Below, piece after piece: positions 1 through 8,982 of a DNA stretch of 64,000 bases. How positions within the stretch are numbered: position 1 is the first letter of the stretch; each line of letters begins with the position of its first letter. This DNA comes from IOR16 sp963521065 (GTDB lineage: Bacteria > Bacillota > Clostridia > Peptostreptococcales > Anaerovoracaceae), in contig CAUQTI010000012.1 in NCBI GenBank assembly GCA_963521065.1, forward strand, positions 1 through 64,000, in the 5' to 3' direction. The notes below the pieces were generated by a model that saw nothing but the letters and a program-made list of their open reading frames with translations, made no database searches and had not been told where the DNA came from. The position numbers and the translations under genes were made by a program.

Positions 1-2
1 TC

Positions 3-119
3 TTGGAAACCGTGGAGCGGTATAACGGTGTAATCAATCTGTACGCCGATGAAAAGGGCTTCCACGCAGAGTTATCCCTGCCGACAGGGGCAGAAAAAGG
101 AATACCTTCACCGGTATAA
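3..119 (+). CDS. C-terminal end of a GHKL sensor histidine kinase (partial)
   Basis: The frame is open from the window start and ends at TAA 117-119, giving 38 residues that begin LETVERYNGVINLY and end GIPSPV. Residues of the form ERYNG...FHAELSLP match the last beta strands of the GHKL-type HATPase domain common in kinases carried by clostridial mobile elements. The catalytic part lies upstream of the window, so only the family can be proposed. It would act at the membrane with a response regulator encoded further left. The identification rests on a short tail. Confidence 0.5.
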   Translation: METVERYNGVINLYADEKGFHAELSLPTGAEKGIPSPV

Positions 120-588
120 CCGAGGTCTATTACTTGCTTTTTTGCTTTTAAAACATTCTTTACAAACTTCAATTTTTGCAGTACTATGAACTTACAACCT
201 TGAACTTTGACAAATGAACATCGTATCCCACAATGCAACGTGAGCATTGGGCGAGCGACGAGCCGAAGGGCGCTGACGGAAGTTCATTTCCGGCGATAAA
301 CCTTGCGGCGGTTACTGCTGTGTGGTACAGCAGAATTGCAACGACCCCCATGCGTAATCATGATACTTCTGCCATGGCGGCAGGCCTGAAAGATGGCAAC
401 ATGCATCACCCTGGTTTGAGAAAGAATCGGGGGCGGCTGTTATGGGATTTGCGTAACCGGCAAATCGGCATTGTGGACTGGAAAACCTTTTTATTACGCT
501 TTTATTATTTTATGAATGTCAAATTTTTAAAAAGAAACAGCCGGTTCCAAGGGGATATTATGTTCATTTGCAGAATAGAATTGTGACC
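120..588 (+). other. Stretch without a convincing gene
   Basis: An open frame at 233-586 could encode 117 residues, but it has no ribosome site ahead of its ATG, no recognisable domain and a composition unlike its neighbours. I treat it as non-coding element DNA between the kinase and the mobilization genes. Nothing else was recognised here. Confidence 0.4.
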
Positions 589-626
589 AAATAGCTCTGT
601 GTGATTTCTCGCACAGAGCTATTTTT
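589..626 (+). terminator. Rho-independent terminator
   Basis: A 13-bp perfect stem (arms 589-601 and 612-624, core AGCTCTGTG/CACAGAGCT) with a 10-nt loop runs into five Ts. It would stop transcription coming from the kinase side before the mobilization genes. Confidence 0.75.
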
Positions 627-636
627 GCGTCTATTT

Positions 637-688
637 GAGGGCAAGGGTGCAAAATGCCTATATTAGGTAATTTTGCACTCTTGCCCTC
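637..688. repeat. Inverted repeat upstream of mobC, possible oriT hairpin
   Basis: Arms 637-655 (GAGGGCAAGGGTGCAAAAT) and 670-688 are complementary except for one G-T wobble, with a 14-nt spacer. It lies about 190 bp upstream of mobC and the relaxase gene, where oriT is normally found in mobilizable elements, and there is no T tract to make it a terminator. The oriT role is inferred from position only; no nic site was recognised. Confidence 0.45.
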
Positions 689-872
689 TTTTCTTTTTGC
701 GGAGAGCGTCAGTGGGCGGGGACGGATTCACACCCAAAGGGTGTGGCAAGCGTCCTATCTGTCGGACATCCGTCCTCGCCCCTGTGGTGCGCAGATAGTT
801 TTCCTGCTCCGCAGAGGTAAAAACGCAAATGCTTTTGCACCCTTGGGACTCCATTCAGGGAGGAGTGTTATC

Positions 873-1202
873 ATGAACAGAACCCACAAAATTTCATTTC
901 GGGTATCGGACTATGAACATAAGCTCGTTCAGTCCAAGGTCAAAAAGTCGGGTATCCGAATGTCCGATTTCTGCCGTCATGCTGTGTTGGGAAAAGAAGT
1001 CCGAGCCGTCAAGGGACTGGATAGATGTAGTTATGAGCTGAATAAAATCGGCAACAACCTCAATCAACTTACTGTACTTTGCCACCAGAGGGCAGTACAG
1101 AATCCGAACCTTGAAGCAATGCAGATACAGCTTTCCGCGGTGCTCGAACGCATTTATACCGTTTTGGGAGGTGATGACGATGGCGATTGTCAAGCCGATT
1201 AA
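873..1202 (+). CDS. mobC: MobC-like mobilization accessory protein
   Basis: This 109-residue protein starts MNRTHKISFRVSDYE at an ATG preceded by GGGAGGAG. An upstream in-frame extension lacks a ribosome site and covers the non-coding leader, so I reject it. The sequence carries the MobC pattern: an N-terminal ribbon-helix-helix-like segment (ISFRVSDYEHKLVQSKVKKSG), then LNKIGNNLNQL, which is the family signature. MobC proteins bind oriT and help the relaxase melt and nick DNA. The 3' end overlaps the relaxase start by about 29 nt, indicating translational coupling. Confidence is high for the family. Confidence 0.8.
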   Translation: MNRTHKISFRVSDYEHKLVQSKVKKSGIRMSDFCRHAVLGKEVRAVKGLDRCSYELNKIGNNLNQLTVLCHQRAVQNPNLEAMQIQLSAVLERIYTVLGGDDDGDCQAD

Positions 1203-2313
1203 GGTACGTGTCGGCAACCTTGCAGGACTGCGGGCGGTGCTGGACTATATCAAAGACGACCACAAGACCCAATACGGGGCATTGGTCTACTGCAAGGACT
1301 TGCTAAAGGGCAAGGAATACCAGCAGATGGTTATTACTAAGCGAGCCTTCCACAAGGACACAGGGCGGCAGTATGCCCATTTTGTGCAGAGCTTTGACCC
1401 AAGAGATAACGTAACCCCCGACCTGGCATACAAAATCGGTCAGGAGTTTATCAAGCGGTATGAGCATTTTAAAGGCTTTCAAGTTGTGATGGCGGTGCAT
1501 ACCAATGAACAGCATATGCACATACATTACATCATCAATTCCGTCAGCCATGAGAACGGCTCGAAATGGCAGTCCAGCCCAGAGGATTTAAAACGAATGC
1601 GCTCCCTTTCTGATGAACTCTGTCTGGAACATGGCTTGTCCGTTATTGAGCATGGCAGAAAGGGACACCGTTCCTATGGGGAGTATTCCCAAACAGCAAG
1701 CTGGAAACGGCAGCTGGCACAGGACATTGCAAATAACCTTGCCCTTAGTCATAGCCGTGCGGATTTCATACACGGTATGGCAAATATCGGGATAGATGCT
1801 GATGTTGGTCAGAAAAGCATTCTCTTTACCATTCCTTCTGGTGTATATGGCTTGCAATCCGAACGAAAATGTTCCAACTGGAAATTGATGTCTTATGGTG
1901 ATTTTACTACTGAAAATATGCGCAACACATGGAACTGCAATGCCGGGCTGGCAAGAATCGGGGGCAGTGATATGCAGCTGTTACAGGAGGTTTTATTGGA
2001 ACTGGGGCAGCTACACTGTCCGAATACCCCAAACCGTTATCAGGATATGTATTTGCGGGACATTCCCTTTGACAGCATGACGAAGCAGGAAATCGAAATT
2101 GCCCTCTCCCGCAAGGCACTGGATTCCATGCTGGAAAAAGCACGGCAGGCGCACGAGAAAGCACAGGCAGAAAGCCAACAAGCTGGACTGCTTCTGGCTA
2201 CCATAGCGGCTACCCTTACCGAGGTACTGCGCTGGCAGGAGGAACAACAGAAAAATGCACCCTATCACGATTATTACACCGAATATGAGGAGGAGAATGA
2301 ATATGAACTGTAA
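1174..2313 (+). CDS. Relaxase / mobilization nuclease
   Basis: This protein of about 380 residues starts MTMAIVKPIKVRVGNL; the ATG at 1180 is an equally good start after GGGAGGTG. The N-terminal domain holds the MobA/VirD2-type three-histidine metal motif (HMHIHYIIN) near residue 110, and a plausible catalytic Tyr near residue 40 (ALVYCKDLL) or Y71. It would nick one strand at oriT and pilot it during conjugative mobilization. The C-terminal part is helical and charged. The length and gene order (after mobC, before tnpW and the recombinase) fit Tn4451-type elements. No break was seen. Confidence 0.8.
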   Translation: MTMAIVKPIKVRVGNLAGLRAVLDYIKDDHKTQYGALVYCKDLLKGKEYQQMVITKRAFHKDTGRQYAHFVQSFDPRDNVTPDLAYKIGQEFIKRYEHFKGFQVVMAVHTNEQHMHIHYIINSVSHENGSKWQSSPEDLKRMRSLSDELCLEHGLSVIEHGRKGHRSYGEYSQTASWKRQLAQDIANNLALSHSRADFIHGMANIGIDADVGQKSILFTIPSGVYGLQSERKCSNWKLMSYGDFTTENMRNTWNCNAGLARIGGSDMQLLQEVLLELGQLHCPNTPNRYQDMYLRDIPFDSMTKQEIEIALSRKALDSMLEKARQAHEKAQAESQQAGLLLATIAATLTEVLRWQEEQQKNAPYHDYYTEYEEENEYEL

Positions 2314-2536
2314 CTACATCAAGCTGTTTTTTCAAAGACTGCGCCGTTTGTTTGAGAGTAAAAAAGGTACATGGGAACGAGAAGAGCCGGGCAAACGTCC
2401 GGCTCTTTGCTATATCATCGACGGTGTCAAATACCTCGTAAACGCTTATTTCAAAGAAGAGTCCGCATTATCTGCGGAGGATAAAATTACCCGCCTGATT
2501 GAGCATGACATAGAGGATAACCAGAACAAAGAATAA
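2303..2536 (+). CDS. TnpW-like small transposon protein
   Basis: The ORF encodes 77 residues from MNCNYIKLFFQRL; an ATG two codons earlier is the alternative start. AGGAG at 2291-2295 sets the start, and the gene overlaps the relaxase stop by 11 nt. The C-terminal half (IIDGVKYLVNAYFKE, then EDKITRLIEHD) matches the TnpW pattern of an IGxxxYxVxxxFKE segment followed by a KLxRLIExD helix. TnpW proteins are encoded next to TnpX recombinases in Tn4451-like elements; their role is not settled. The call rests on motif likeness plus context. Confidence 0.65.
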   Translation: MNCNYIKLFFQRLRRLFESKKGTWEREEPGKRPALCYIIDGVKYLVNAYFKEESALSAEDKITRLIEHDIEDNQNKE

Positions 2537-2629
2537 AATGTCTGGACGCGCAAAGCGATTCTGAGTAGAATAGATTCATACAATTTATTCGGAATCGTTT
2601 TGGCTGTACGGAGGAAAGGAGCAAAAGAA

Positions 2630-4234
2630 TTGTTACAGCAAAATGAAAAAATCACGGCACTTTACTGCCGTTTAAGTCAAGAGGACGAACTTGCGGGCGA
2701 ATCGGGCAGTATCCAACACCAGAAGCAGATACTGGCTGAATATGCCGAGAAAAACGGCTTTCCCAACCCCAAAATATGGGCAGATGATGGATTTAGTGGT
2801 GTTACCTTTGACCGCCCTGCCTATAACGAAATGATGGCAGAGGTGGAAGCCGGGAATGTATCCACCATCATTGTCAAAGACCATTCACGGCTTGGCAGAA
2901 ACCGTCTTGTAATGGGCTACTTAATGGAAGAAAAATTTCCTGATTACGGCATCCGCTACATTGCCATCAATGACGGGGTTGACACCGACAAGGGAGTAGA
3001 CGAAAGCCTTGCCATCCGTGACTTATTCAACGAGTGGCACGCCCGGGATACCAGCAAAAAAATCAAGGCAGTGAAAATGGCAGCCGCAAAGCGCGGGGAG
3101 CGTATTGGCTCCAAACCGCCTTATGGCTACAAAAAAGACCCGAATGACCCGAAGCGGATTATTCCCAATGAGGACATCGCACCCATCGTTCGCCGTATCT
3201 TCTCCCTGTGTGCCAGCGGGTTAGGCCCCAGCAAGATTGCCCGTATTCTGACGGAGGAACAGGTGTTTACGCCCACGGTTTATGATTACCGTACCTATGG
3301 CACAAACCATGTGTTTCTCAAATCAGATAAACCTTATGCGTGGAGTTCTACCACCGTATCCAGCATTTTAGAGCATGAAGAGTACATTGGCACAACGGTA
3401 AATTGCAGGGAGTACACCCCCTCTTTCAAGAGCAAAAGGTCCAAGGAGAATCCCCCTGAAAAATGGCTTCGGTTTGAAAACACCCATGAACCACTGATTG
3501 ACCGGGAAACATGGGACATTGTCCAGAGGGTACGGCAAGGCAGGCGCAGACCCAATAAGATGGGCGAACAGGATATGCTTTCGGGTTTGGTGGAATGCGA
3601 GACTTGCGGAACAAAGCACTACCTATGCCGCTGCGGGAGCTGGAATGAGGAACAGTATACTTACACCTGCGGAAAGTACCACGCGCACAAGGACGAGTGT
3701 ACCCCGCATACCATCAAGGTCATGGCACTGCACCAGATTGTGCTGGCGGAAATCCAGCGAGTGACAGTCGAAGCCAAGGAGCATACCGAGCAGTTTCTGA
3801 GACGGGCGATGGATAAGCACCAAAGCCAGATAAAGCAGGAACTTTCCACTAAAACAAAGGAGCTGGAAAAGGTGCAGAAACGTCTTGCGGACTTGGATAA
3901 GCTCTTGCAAAAGGCTTTTGAACAGCTGGCACTGGAAAACCTGTCTGAAACACAGTTTAGGGCCTTAACCGGAAACTATGAGACGGAACGGCAAGAGTTT
4001 ATCCAGCGTTTCGGCAAGCTGGAACAGGAAATCCATTCTGGAAAGGACACCATACTGAATGCCGACCGCTTTATGGCAGTTGTGGACAGGTACACCGATA
4101 TTCAGAAGCTGACACCTGAAATCGTGAGGGAGTTTATCGAGAAGATTGTGGTGCATGAGCGTTCCGAGCCGTACAAGAAGAAAAACTACACCCAGCAGGT
4201 TGATGTCTATTTTAACTTTGTGGGCAGGGTTTAG
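2630..4234 (+). CDS. Large serine recombinase, TnpX type
   Basis: This protein of 534 residues starts at a TTG (MLQQNEKITALYCRLSQ) placed 9 nt after GGAGGAAAGGA; the earlier TTG at 2600 has no ribosome site. The resolvase domain holds the nucleophile Ser16 in YCRLSQEDE and the KDHSRLGRNR helix. A recombinase domain follows, then a zinc ribbon (CETCGTKHYLCRC...CGKYHAHKDEC), a long coiled coil (about 390-470) and the DUF4368-like tail ending in FNFVGRV. Enzymes of this type cut both DNA ends at a short core site, excise the element as a circle and insert it. It appears intact, so the element may still be mobile. Confidence 0.9.
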   Translation: MLQQNEKITALYCRLSQEDELAGESGSIQHQKQILAEYAEKNGFPNPKIWADDGFSGVTFDRPAYNEMMAEVEAGNVSTIIVKDHSRLGRNRLVMGYLMEEKFPDYGIRYIAINDGVDTDKGVDESLAIRDLFNEWHARDTSKKIKAVKMAAAKRGERIGSKPPYGYKKDPNDPKRIIPNEDIAPIVRRIFSLCASGLGPSKIARILTEEQVFTPTVYDYRTYGTNHVFLKSDKPYAWSSTTVSSILEHEEYIGTTVNCREYTPSFKSKRSKENPPEKWLRFENTHEPLIDRETWDIVQRVRQGRRRPNKMGEQDMLSGLVECETCGTKHYLCRCGSWNEEQYTYTCGKYHAHKDECTPHTIKVMALHQIVLAEIQRVTVEAKEHTEQFLRRAMDKHQSQIKQELSTKTKELEKVQKRLADLDKLLQKAFEQLALENLSETQFRALTGNYETERQEFIQRFGKLEQEIHSGKDTILNADRFMAVVDRYTDIQKLTPEIVREFIEKIVVHERSEPYKKKNYTQQVDVYFNFVGRV

Positions 4235-4246
4235 GAGAAGAGAAAA

Positions 4247-4271
4247 GCCGTAGGACTTAAAATCCTACGGC
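4247..4271 (-). terminator. Terminator after the UPF0182 gene
   Basis: A 9-bp perfect stem (GCCGTAGGA/TCCTACGGC) with a 7-nt loop is followed on the minus strand by TTTTCTCTT, so it most likely ends the minus-strand gene that stops at 4343. On the plus strand it also sits just after the recombinase. Confidence 0.6.
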
Positions 4272-4342
4272 AACTCTTAAAAACTGAAAACATCCTTATT
4301 GATGTGGGGCTTAAGACCAGTGCTTCTGCTTTATTTTCGAAA

Positions 4343-7249
4343 TCAATCCAGTGATATATCAGTCTGCGCTTCCTGTTTCGGTACTTCTCCGGTTGGGTTG
4401 AGCAAAGTCAAGTATTTCTGCAGTTCCTTCAAATATTCCCCATACGTTGCCCAATCGCCGTTCTTCTGTGCCGCAACGGCCTTATTAAAGGCTTCGTTTG
4501 CATAAACAGCCAGCTCCGATTGTGACAAGACGCTTTCATCTACACCGCTGCTCTTTTCATTTCCTTCCGCTCCCGGTGTCAATGAGCCCAACGGCGCTCC
4601 GGCTCCTTCGCCAAACATTTTATCCAATGCCTGCGCTAAAGTTGGCTCGTAAGCAATGCGGTCTCCATAGTAGAGAATAACACGTTTCACTTCTGGCAAG
4701 CTGTTATTTGAAGCTTCAAGATAAACCGGCTCAACGTACATGATAGAGTTTTCAATTGGAATTACAAACATGTTGCCGCGGCTGTAGTTCGAACCGGCGG
4801 TGCTCCAAAGCGAAAATTCTTTTGAAATAGTAGTATCCTGGTCAATCTGTGCTTCAATCTGACGCGGTCCATAAATTACGCGGTCCTTCGGCAGGCGATA
4901 CAGGATTAAATCTCCGTAGTTATCGCCATCGTTTCTCGCGACGAGAAGCCCTGTCATATTCTGTTTCCCATTTGGTGTATAAGGAATGGAATTGATGAAT
5001 TCCACCTTCTCTTCTCCCGGCAGCTTCATAACGTAGTAAGTCGGCTCCATCGTAATTTCCTCTGTGCCAAACACTTCGTTTGCAATTGCCCATAAGTCTT
5101 CACTCTGATAGAACACGTTTACATCGCTCATGTGGTATTTCTTATAGACATTAGCCTGAATATCAAACAAGAAATTCGGATAGCGAATATGGGATTGTAA
5201 TCCTTCCGGCATTTGATCAAAGGTTTTAAACAGCTTCGGATAGATTTTTGCCAAGGTGTTTGCAATTGGATCTTCATCGTCCACCAGGTAAAAATTCGTA
5301 TCGCCATTATAAGCATCAATGACCACTTTCACGGAATTTCGAATATAATTTGCTTTGGAATCCTCTGAAAACGGTTCAGAATACGGATAATACTGACTTG
5401 CCGTATAAGCGTCCAAAATCCAGTAAAGTCTTCCTTCTGTGGTTACAATATAAGGGTCCTTATCATAGGCAAGGAACGGTGCAATTTTCTGCGCCCGAGT
5501 CTTGATATCTCGGTTAATCATAATTTTGGAATTACTGTCAATATTTCCCGAAACCAGGATTTTCAGATTTTGTTCTCTGATTGCAAAGAGAATACGATTA
5601 AACAGATTCAGCTTAATTCCTGCATTGCCCTCATAGGTAGAGTACTTATTCTTTGTGCCAGACGGATAGTCAAACTCCTTTTCTGTTGTATTGGTAATGA
5701 TATAGTTATTTGTTTTTTCACCAAAATAGATTTCCGGTCTTGTAATCCCAATCTCGTCTACCTCAGAAACAGGAGGAATATTATCAATCAGCATGTCCGG
5801 CTGACCGCTTGCCGTCACTTTATCCACACGCGACAGGGTGATGCCGTATCCATGCGTGTATTTAATGTGTCGTGTCAGCCACTGCTCTTTAATCTTAGAC
5901 TCATCAATTTCACGAGCCGATAAAAAGGTCTGCGTATATTCGCCGTTAATCATATACCGGTCTACATCAACATCATTGAAGGTGTAATAAGAACGAATAC
6001 TTTGCGTCTGGTTATAAAACTGTTCAACAGGGCTAAAATCATTAATTCGAATATTTGAGATTGTGCCCATGTTGTTTAAAATATCGTCCTTGGTCAAGGT
6101 GTTGGTCGCCGGGAATTCTTTGATATCAATATCCTGCAGATTGTATGCATTTTGTGTAAATGCAATGTTGTTCTTCAAGTATTTGCTTTCTTTTTTTATT
6201 TCATCCGGGGATACCACTAAACTCTGCACCAATCCGGTAGCAACGGTTCCTCCGATGGAAAGTAAAATCATAAGAACGGGCACAATAAGCATCGTCTTAT
6301 ATTTATGTTTTTTAAAGCCGACAGCAAAGAAAACTGCGGCAAGTACGGACATGCCCATAAGAAGGCGGTAAATCCATAAGGTAACATTAATATCCGTAAA
6401 TCCCGCACCATAGAGCAATCCGGTTTGCGAATACAGCAGGCTGAATTGCTTGATGAATAAATTTGCACCCAGCATTAAGAAGAAAACAACACCCATAATT
6501 GCAATCTGATTTGATGCAATGGATAGAAGCTGTCCAAAGTTATTTTTATCGAATTGTTTTTTCGGTCTCCGGCTTCCAAATTTTCCGTTAATCACTTCTC
6601 CAAACATATCTCCAAATGGTCCGAAGCTATTGAAATTGCCGGTAAATCTACGTGTTCCATCATCTTCTTGCGTAAATGTCTGCGGTTCTTCTTCAAAGAT
6701 CTGCGGTTTACGCATACCCAACAGAATAAAATAAAATAGCATCGTAACAATGAAAAAGGCGATAACAAGCCCTAGGGCAATCTGATTTAGCTGCGATAGA
6801 AATTCCATCTTAAAGATATAGAAAGAAATATCATTCTTAAAAATTGGGTCTGCTAAACCAAAAGAGGTACTGTTTTGGTATTGCAAAATCTGAAACCATA
6901 GAGCGGTCACTGTGGATAAGGTCACCAGCAATCCGAACAAAGCACTCAATCCCAGCGTAATCCGATTCAGTGTTTTCTCTTCTCCCGCACTATAGCCTGA
7001 AATTTTAACTTTTTTGTAATATGCTTTCTTTAACGATTGAAGGTATAAATGTGTCACAATTGTTAAAATGACAAAGGTAGGAATCCCTATTTTCAATTGT
7101 GTCAGCAGCTGTGTAAAGAATACACTTTTGTAGCCCATTTCGCTAAACCATAAATAGTCAATTCCAAAACGGATCAAAGTTCCAAATCCGGCAATCAAAA
7201 GCATCAACACTATGACAACGATTCCAAGTCCTATCCTGTTCTTTCTCAA
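4343..7249 (-). CDS. UPF0182 family membrane protein
   Basis: This protein of 968 residues has about seven hydrophobic membrane segments in the first 330 residues (for example IGLGIVVIVLMLLIAGFGTL at the N-terminus). A long soluble part follows, with the family stretches INDFSPVEQFYNQTQSIRSY and YGPRQIEAQIDQDTTISKE. Length and architecture match the UPF0182/COG1615 family, whose function is unknown; the large domain is expected outside the cell. The C-terminus (MFGEGAGAPLGSLTPG, then an acidic tail) appears complete, so the adjacent mobile element did not truncate it. It is 27 nt downstream of the PEP carboxykinase gene and probably cotranscribed with it. Confidence 0.85.
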   Translation of the reverse strand: MRKNRIGLGIVVIVLMLLIAGFGTLIRFGIDYLWFSEMGYKSVFFTQLLTQLKIGIPTFVILTIVTHLYLQSLKKAYYKKVKISGYSAGEEKTLNRITLGLSALFGLLVTLSTVTALWFQILQYQNSTSFGLADPIFKNDISFYIFKMEFLSQLNQIALGLVIAFFIVTMLFYFILLGMRKPQIFEEEPQTFTQEDDGTRRFTGNFNSFGPFGDMFGEVINGKFGSRRPKKQFDKNNFGQLLSIASNQIAIMGVVFFLMLGANLFIKQFSLLYSQTGLLYGAGFTDINVTLWIYRLLMGMSVLAAVFFAVGFKKHKYKTMLIVPVLMILLSIGGTVATGLVQSLVVSPDEIKKESKYLKNNIAFTQNAYNLQDIDIKEFPATNTLTKDDILNNMGTISNIRINDFSPVEQFYNQTQSIRSYYTFNDVDVDRYMINGEYTQTFLSAREIDESKIKEQWLTRHIKYTHGYGITLSRVDKVTASGQPDMLIDNIPPVSEVDEIGITRPEIYFGEKTNNYIITNTTEKEFDYPSGTKNKYSTYEGNAGIKLNLFNRILFAIREQNLKILVSGNIDSNSKIMINRDIKTRAQKIAPFLAYDKDPYIVTTEGRLYWILDAYTASQYYPYSEPFSEDSKANYIRNSVKVVIDAYNGDTNFYLVDDEDPIANTLAKIYPKLFKTFDQMPEGLQSHIRYPNFLFDIQANVYKKYHMSDVNVFYQSEDLWAIANEVFGTEEITMEPTYYVMKLPGEEKVEFINSIPYTPNGKQNMTGLLVARNDGDNYGDLILYRLPKDRVIYGPRQIEAQIDQDTTISKEFSLWSTAGSNYSRGNMFVIPIENSIMYVEPVYLEASNNSLPEVKRVILYYGDRIAYEPTLAQALDKMFGEGAGAPLGSLTPGAEGNEKSSGVDESVLSQSELAVYANEAFNKAVAAQKNGDWATYGEYLKELQKYLTLLNPTGEVPKQEAQTDISLD

Positions 7250-7276
7250 ATAATCACCTCATTCACTGTATTACAC

Positions 7277-8920
7277 TTATAATAACTTCTCCAAAGAATC
7301 AATCGCTTCTTCCGGAAGCGCATCCCGACCTCCTTTTAATTCTTTTAATGAATCCAAATACTTTATACGGTTTTCAATGCTGCCTCTCAGCAGTTCTTTA
7401 TAAGCTCTGCTTGCAAAATTTAATTCAAAACCCTCAATCTCCATTGTACGCATTCCTTCAAATCTCCCAAACGGCTCCAGCTTTCCGCTTCCGTCCACAA
7501 TCTTTTCGATAATGCTGATTGTCACTTCTTTTGGAATTTTTTTATCTAAAAAATGCCCCGTATTCAAAATGTAGCATTCCACTCTTCTTTTTTCAAAGAG
7601 CGCTTTAAATTTGAAGTAGTCTTCTTTTAATGCATAGGTACGAAACGGGTTTGCATATGGCTCAAATACCAGCTTATTTCGGTCAATGCCGTGTAAAACT
7701 TTTTCAGCAGTACTTCTCTTTGTAGCCAGACACGCGCCCATTACCGACGCCAAGGTCGCATCTTCCAATTTCAGTACAGGAGGAAGCGAATTATCCTTCA
7801 TCAGCCAAATGATAGTATTAATCGGCTCTTCTAATTTATCTACTCGGTTGGATGCCCAAAGCTTTGATTTAATCGCACGCCCATTACCGTTTCGAACATC
7901 CTCTGTCACAGGGACCAGCTTCCCGTCCGCATCGATAGTAGCTCCGCAATTTTGCATTGTAATTAAATATTTGTTATCCTTTGAAGTCAAAGGGTAATCT
8001 TGTGTTTTATCAAAATAAGACGGTTCCAGTGCAACCGTTGACCCATTTTCAGTGGAAATAATATAAGCATCGTCATGGAGCACCGTAACATCATATTTTC
8101 CCGCGTGCTTTGCATGTGTCAATGTAGATTTTCCAGAGCCGGAAAGACCGAACACACCCATTACATGTTTCTTTCCGTCTTTACGAACCATGCGTTTCAA
8201 CCCGCCGTGACAGGCGGCATATCCGTTGCGATTGGCGATTCCCCAAGCGAGTGTTAACGTCCCTTTTTTATGTTCTCCAAAATATCGAAGCCCCAAAATT
8301 GCAGCACAATTATGCTCTGGGTCAAAATAAGCAAGTCCGTTTGGATAACGTTCATCCTTCCAATCGGGGTCAGAAAGAATAAAAATATCTGGTTCATCTG
8401 CAATGGTCTTTGACTTTTTATACATCTCATCATAGAAAGGATTCATATATTGAAAGTTCAACAACCAGTTATACAGTGTGTTTTCATAGGTTTTGGGAAC
8501 TAACAAATTCGCTTTCACCATAAAATCTTCGTTCAAGCCAATGTATGCTTTTGAATGAAGCATTGTCTTATATCTGGTTTTATATACAGCTTCCCTTAAA
8601 ACGGCAGCTACCTCCGCTTCTAAAATACCCTTTTCTCCCAATATAACGCGTGCGCCCGCAAATCTGCCGACGGTTTCTCCATCATTAAAAAGAAGAACCC
8701 GAGAGTCCTTAGGCAGTCCCAATTTTTCAGGTTCATAAACAGACATATCGGTCACAATCGTCCCTTCGGATTCCTTTGCAATCTGATACGCTTCCTCCAG
8801 ATTAAAAATCCTCTTTACATTGTTTCCGTAAAAAGCTGTTTCAATCGTGGTTCTTGATTGAGAAAATGCGATATTATTGATACTAATGTCTTCTCGTTTA
8901 AAGTTTGAATTTGTCGCCAT
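7277..8920 (-). CDS. pckA: Phosphoenolpyruvate carboxykinase (ATP)
   Basis: This protein of 547 residues carries the PEPCK nucleotide loop GLSGSGKST (about 258-266) and the kinase-2 metal motif LHDDAY (about 281-286), with the substrate region GYAACHGGLKR just ahead. It interconverts oxaloacetate plus ATP with PEP, CO2 and ADP in the cytosol. In amino-acid fermenters it feeds gluconeogenesis or makes ATP from oxaloacetate. The length fits the ATP-dependent family, in a divergent clostridial branch. It is followed closely by the UPF0182 gene; I see no direct functional link between the two. Confidence 0.9.
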   Translation of the reverse strand: MATNSNFKREDISINNIAFSQSRTTIETAFYGNNVKRIFNLEEAYQIAKESEGTIVTDMSVYEPEKLGLPKDSRVLLFNDGETVGRFAGARVILGEKGILEAEVAAVLREAVYKTRYKTMLHSKAYIGLNEDFMVKANLLVPKTYENTLYNWLLNFQYMNPFYDEMYKKSKTIADEPDIFILSDPDWKDERYPNGLAYFDPEHNCAAILGLRYFGEHKKGTLTLAWGIANRNGYAACHGGLKRMVRKDGKKHVMGVFGLSGSGKSTLTHAKHAGKYDVTVLHDDAYIISTENGSTVALEPSYFDKTQDYPLTSKDNKYLITMQNCGATIDADGKLVPVTEDVRNGNGRAIKSKLWASNRVDKLEEPINTIIWLMKDNSLPPVLKLEDATLASVMGACLATKRSTAEKVLHGIDRNKLVFEPYANPFRTYALKEDYFKFKALFEKRRVECYILNTGHFLDKKIPKEVTISIIEKIVDGSGKLEPFGRFEGMRTMEIEGFELNFASRAYKELLRGSIENRIKYLDSLKELKGGRDALPEEAIDSLEKLL

Positions 8921-8982
8921 TTTTATTTTTGTTCCTGTTCCTTTTTCTTTAAGTTTTATCGTGTATATTATAATTTACCCGG

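Larger units (their letters stand above)
1..4246 (+). mobile_element. Right part of a Tn4451-like mobilizable element
   Basis: Several hallmark genes lie together on the plus strand: the tail of a GHKL sensor kinase, a MobC-type accessory protein, an HxHxxxN relaxase, a TnpW-like small protein and a large serine recombinase of the TnpX type. This order is typical of mobilizable elements of the Tn4451 family, which TnpX excises and inserts and which transfer with helper conjugation machinery. The recombinase gene is usually terminal. The element therefore probably ends shortly after 4234, before the chromosomal UPF0182 gene on the other strand. The left end is outside the window. I could not define terminal repeats or the exact right junction; 4246 is an estimate placed just before the hairpin that probably belongs to the next gene. 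Confidence 0.7.

Noticed and set aside
233..586. 117-codon open frame in the mobile element
   Set aside because: No ribosome site, no recognised domain, and it covers a region that looks non-coding.
654..872. N-terminal extension of MobC
   Set aside because: It runs through the inverted repeat and has no ribosome site; GGGAGGAG precedes the ATG at 873.
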